From Fidelibacterota bacterium (GTDB lineage: Bacteria > Fidelibacterota > UBA2242), in contig JALOAB010000117.1 in the NCBI GenBank assembly GCA_023229045.1, positions 1-7,069 on the forward strand: DNA of 7,069 bases, given 5' to 3'. The notes beneath the pieces were generated by a model. That model worked only from the letters and a program-made list of their open reading frames with translations. It had not been told where the DNA came from and made no database searches. The position numbers were made by a program, and so were the translations under genes. This document shows positions 6,318 through 7,069 of the stretch, in pieces (position 1 is the first letter of the stretch; each line of letters begins with the position of its first letter).

Positions 6318-7069
6318 AAGCGCTCGTGACCGGCGCCACCGGTTTTATTGGTCAACATCTCATTCGCCATTTGCTGGCAGAAGGTTGGCAGGTACGGGCA
6401 TTGTGCCGCCCCACCAGCCAAAAACCGGACGACTTCGCACAGAAAATCGAGTGGCGCACCGGCGACATCGGCGAACCGGAGGTTTTACAGGCCGCGGTTG
6501 CCGATATAGACGTCGTCTATCATCTGGCGGGCGTCACCAAGGCTCCGGATGGGGCAACCTTCAATCGCATTAATGTGCAGGGTACGATCAATTTATTGGA
6601 AACGCTCATCCATCACGGCCAGCCGGGAGTGCGTTTCATTTACGTCAGTTCACTGTCGGCCAGCGGACCATCCTCTCCCTGGTCGCCAAAACATGAAGAC
6701 GAACCCTGCTACCCGGTTTCTCTGTATGGGCAAAGCAAGCTGGCCGCCGAAATCGAAGTCTTAAAACGTAAAAATAAAATCTGGTGCGCTATTATTCGTC
6801 CGGCGATTGTTTACGGCCCGGGTGATAAGGAATCGCTGATTTTCTTTAAAATCGCCAAGTCACATTTGAATCCACATCTCGGCCTTGAAAAGCGTTATGT
6901 AAGCATGATCTATATCAGCGATCTGATTAATTTGCTCTGGCTGGTGGCAATGAACGATCAGCCTTCCGGTGAAATCTATTTTGCCTGCGACGAGCAATCC
7001 AACGGCTATAACTGGAATCATGTCATTGCCGCCGCGGCTCAGGCTTTGAAGTGCCGCTCGTTGAATATC
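6314..7069 (+). CDS. NAD(P)-dependent epimerase/dehydratase (extended SDR), 3'-truncated
   Basis: This cytosolic Rossmann-fold enzyme probably oxidises, reduces or epimerises a sugar-nucleotide or similar substrate. The visible 252 residues run to the window edge; complete relatives are about 300-340. The start MKALVTGATGFIG has the extended-SDR glycine motif GATGFIG (7-13). It is followed by an acidic GDI (50-52) that contacts the adenine, YHLAGV (69-74), YVSSLSASG (110-118) with the probable catalytic Ser113, the catalytic Tyr138-x3-Lys142 (YGQSK), and IIRPAIVYGPGD (160-171). KRYVSMIYISD (193-203) is the usual downstream substrate-loop motif. The start overlaps the preceding stop by 4 bases, so the two genes are probably translationally coupled and share a pathway. 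HpnA-like and WcaG-like subfamilies both look similar, so the substrate cannot be assigned. Confidence 0.88.
   Translation, partial: MKALVTGATGFIGQHLIRHLLAEGWQVRALCRPTSQKPDDFAQKIEWRTGDIGEPEVLQAAVADIDVVYHLAGVTKAPDGATFNRINVQGTINLLETLIHHGQPGVRFIYVSSLSASGPSSPWSPKHEDEPCYPVSLYGQSKLAAEIEVLKRKNKIWCAIIRPAIVYGPGDKESLIFFKIAKSHLNPHLGLEKRYVSMIYISDLINLLWLVAMNDQPSGEIYFACDEQSNGYNWNHVIAAAAQALKCRSLNI

Noticed and set aside
6314..7069. SDR-type L-threonine dehydrogenase (tdh) as partner of kbl.
   Set aside because: It is more than 5 kb from kbl, separated by an opposite-strand gene, and is coupled to a phosphatidyltransferase. Its motifs fit sugar-nucleotide-type epimerases at least as well.
1..7069. Mobile element, CRISPR array, tRNA/rRNA or phage-defence cluster.
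   Set aside because: I saw no terminal inverted repeats, transposase motifs, spaced direct repeats or tRNA-like cloverleaf, and gene content is metabolic and housekeeping throughout.

Overview
The window is compact bacterial DNA: seven protein-coding genes fill nearly all of it, with gaps of 32 to 126 bases. Most starts carry clear Shine-Dalgarno sites, and one sigma-70-like promoter is very clear. Codon use and base composition look even, and I see no mobile element, CRISPR array, tRNA or rRNA. The gene set (a nucleoside kinase with a threonyl-tRNA-synthetase-like N-terminus, an OPA-family transporter and an unusual CDP-alcohol phosphatidyltransferase) would fit an uncultivated lineage of mid GC, perhaps around the FCB group or Zixibacteria. 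That placement is a guess, because the window holds no taxonomic marker.

Left part (1-1410, + strand): the last three quarters of kbl (glycine C-acetyltransferase), then ssb (single-strand DNA-binding protein). The ssb promoter overlaps the kbl stop codon and has a 14-base palindrome between its -35 and -10 boxes, so ssb appears to be separately controlled.

Middle (1486-3141, - strand): a 551-residue nucleoside (uridine-type) kinase. It converges on ssb and diverges from the genes to its right.

Right part (3268-7069, + strand): four co-directional genes with gaps of 18 bases, 32 bases and a 4-base overlap, probably one operon. They encode an OPA-type major facilitator transporter for a phosphorylated small molecule, an unrecognised 240-residue P-loop protein that looks like a small-molecule kinase, a CDP-alcohol phosphatidyltransferase with an intact catalytic motif, and an extended SDR epimerase/dehydrogenase cut by the window edge. 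My inference is that this operon takes up or makes a polar, probably phosphorylated, headgroup and attaches it to a membrane lipid. The substrate cannot be read from the sequence. This operon, with its uncharacterised P-loop protein, is the most interesting part of the window. The rest is ordinary housekeeping DNA.
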